From a bacterium (GTDB lineage: Bacteria > Electryoneota > RPQS01), in NCBI GenBank assembly GCA_016721565.1, contig JADKHW010000036.1, positions 1-32,655 on the forward strand: a stretch of 32,655 bases of DNA, written 5' to 3'. Both the position numbers and the translations under genes were made by a program. A model generated the notes under the pieces. That model did no database searches. It saw only the letters and a program-made list of their open reading frames with translations, and had not been told where the DNA came from. Shown here in pieces: positions 32,516-32,655 of this stretch; the first letter of the stretch is position 1, and each line of letters begins with the position of its first letter.

Positions 32516-32655
32516 TCATTTCAACAGCACCACCTTCCGCATCTCCGCCCGACCCCCCGCCTCCGCCCGCACAAAATAAATCCCACTCGCCAGCCCCGGA
32601 ACCGCACGATACGAAATTGTAGAGTTCGTAAGCCGCCCCGATAAATCACATCCAC
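32516..32655 (-). CDS. C-terminal end of a second type IX sorting-tail protein (partial)
   Basis: The visible end encodes GRLTNSTISYRAVPGLASGI and continues to YFVRAEAGGRAEMRKVVLLK, nearly identical to the tail of the neighbouring minus-strand gene. The gene continues past the window edge. Upstream of GRL the frame reads GCDLS where the paralogue has VDVIYR: the plus-strand C run at 32636-32639 has four C against five in the paralogue, so another one-base loss is likely. The body of the protein is not visible, so only the sorting tail can be named. The gene lies upstream of, and in the same direction as, the neighbouring paralogue, with 92 bases between them. Confidence 0.75.
   Translation of the reverse strand, partial: GCDLSGRLTNSTISYRAVPGLASGIYFVRAEAGGRAEMRKVVLLK
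32533..32655. repeat. Direct repeat, copy B (sorting-tail coding sequence)
   Basis: Partner of the repeat at 30852-30975; it reaches the window edge, so its full length is unknown. An exact or near-exact repeat here could have stopped the assembly. Confidence 0.85.

Overview
The window (32,655 bases, about half G+C) looks like a chromosomal fragment of an uncultured Gram-negative bacterium of the FCB superphylum (Zixibacteria, KSB1 or Electryoneota-like lineages). The pointers are secreted multidomain proteins ending in type IX secretion (Por)-type sorting tails, lipoproteins and an outer-membrane-barrel-like protein, many purine-rich ribosome binding sites, and a Thermus/archaeal-type prolyl-tRNA synthetase. 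The lineage is inference; no rRNA or tRNA gene was seen. Both ends fall inside repeated coding sequence, as expected of an assembly contig that broke at repeats.

Layout, left to right. (1) 1-6051: the 3' part of a giant secreted protein with 18 Fn3-like repeats, a calcium-type FG-GAP/VCBS propeller and a sorting tail. (2) 6174-9768: transketolase, RpiB and transaldolase, most of the non-oxidative pentose phosphate branch. (3) 9845-10687, minus: exported beta-carbonic anhydrase. (4) 10830-11842: HPt protein overlapping a response regulator with a C-terminal Cys4 module. (5) 11955-12623: deoC. (6) 12719-14779, minus: lipoprotein with a thioredoxin-like domain and an NHL propeller, resembling NHLRC2. 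(7) 15009-21296: six overlapping or abutting genes encoding all seven shikimate-pathway steps from DAHP to chorismate; the last gene fuses 3-dehydroquinate synthase to type II 3-dehydroquinase. (8) 21478-23877: thioredoxin reductase and dihydrolipoamide dehydrogenase. (9) 23943-24750: two small envelope proteins of unknown function. (10) 24791-26255: proS, frame-disrupted. (11) 26308-26973: outer-membrane barrel candidate. (12) 26981-29544: corrinoid adenosyltransferase and FtsH, both with TTG starts. (13) 29718-30275: small exported protein. (14) 30276-30834: a gene-free stretch with a terminator, long G runs, intergenic-repeat remnants and an orphan promoter. (15) 30835-32655, minus: two FG-GAP/sorting-tail paralogues, the first frame-disrupted and the second cut by the window edge.

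The pentose phosphate genes yield erythrose-4-phosphate, which together with PEP is the substrate of the first enzyme of the shikimate operon, so regions 2 and 7 are metabolically linked although separated by about 5 kb. The most distinctive feature is the compact chorismate operon with its AroB-AroQ fusion. Quality warning: the frame problems at 25010-25019, 31398-31401 and 32636-32639 all sit at short homopolymers and are repaired by adding one base to a run, and 30362-30478 contains G runs of 10, 10 and 17. Indel errors are therefore a more economical explanation than real pseudogenes.
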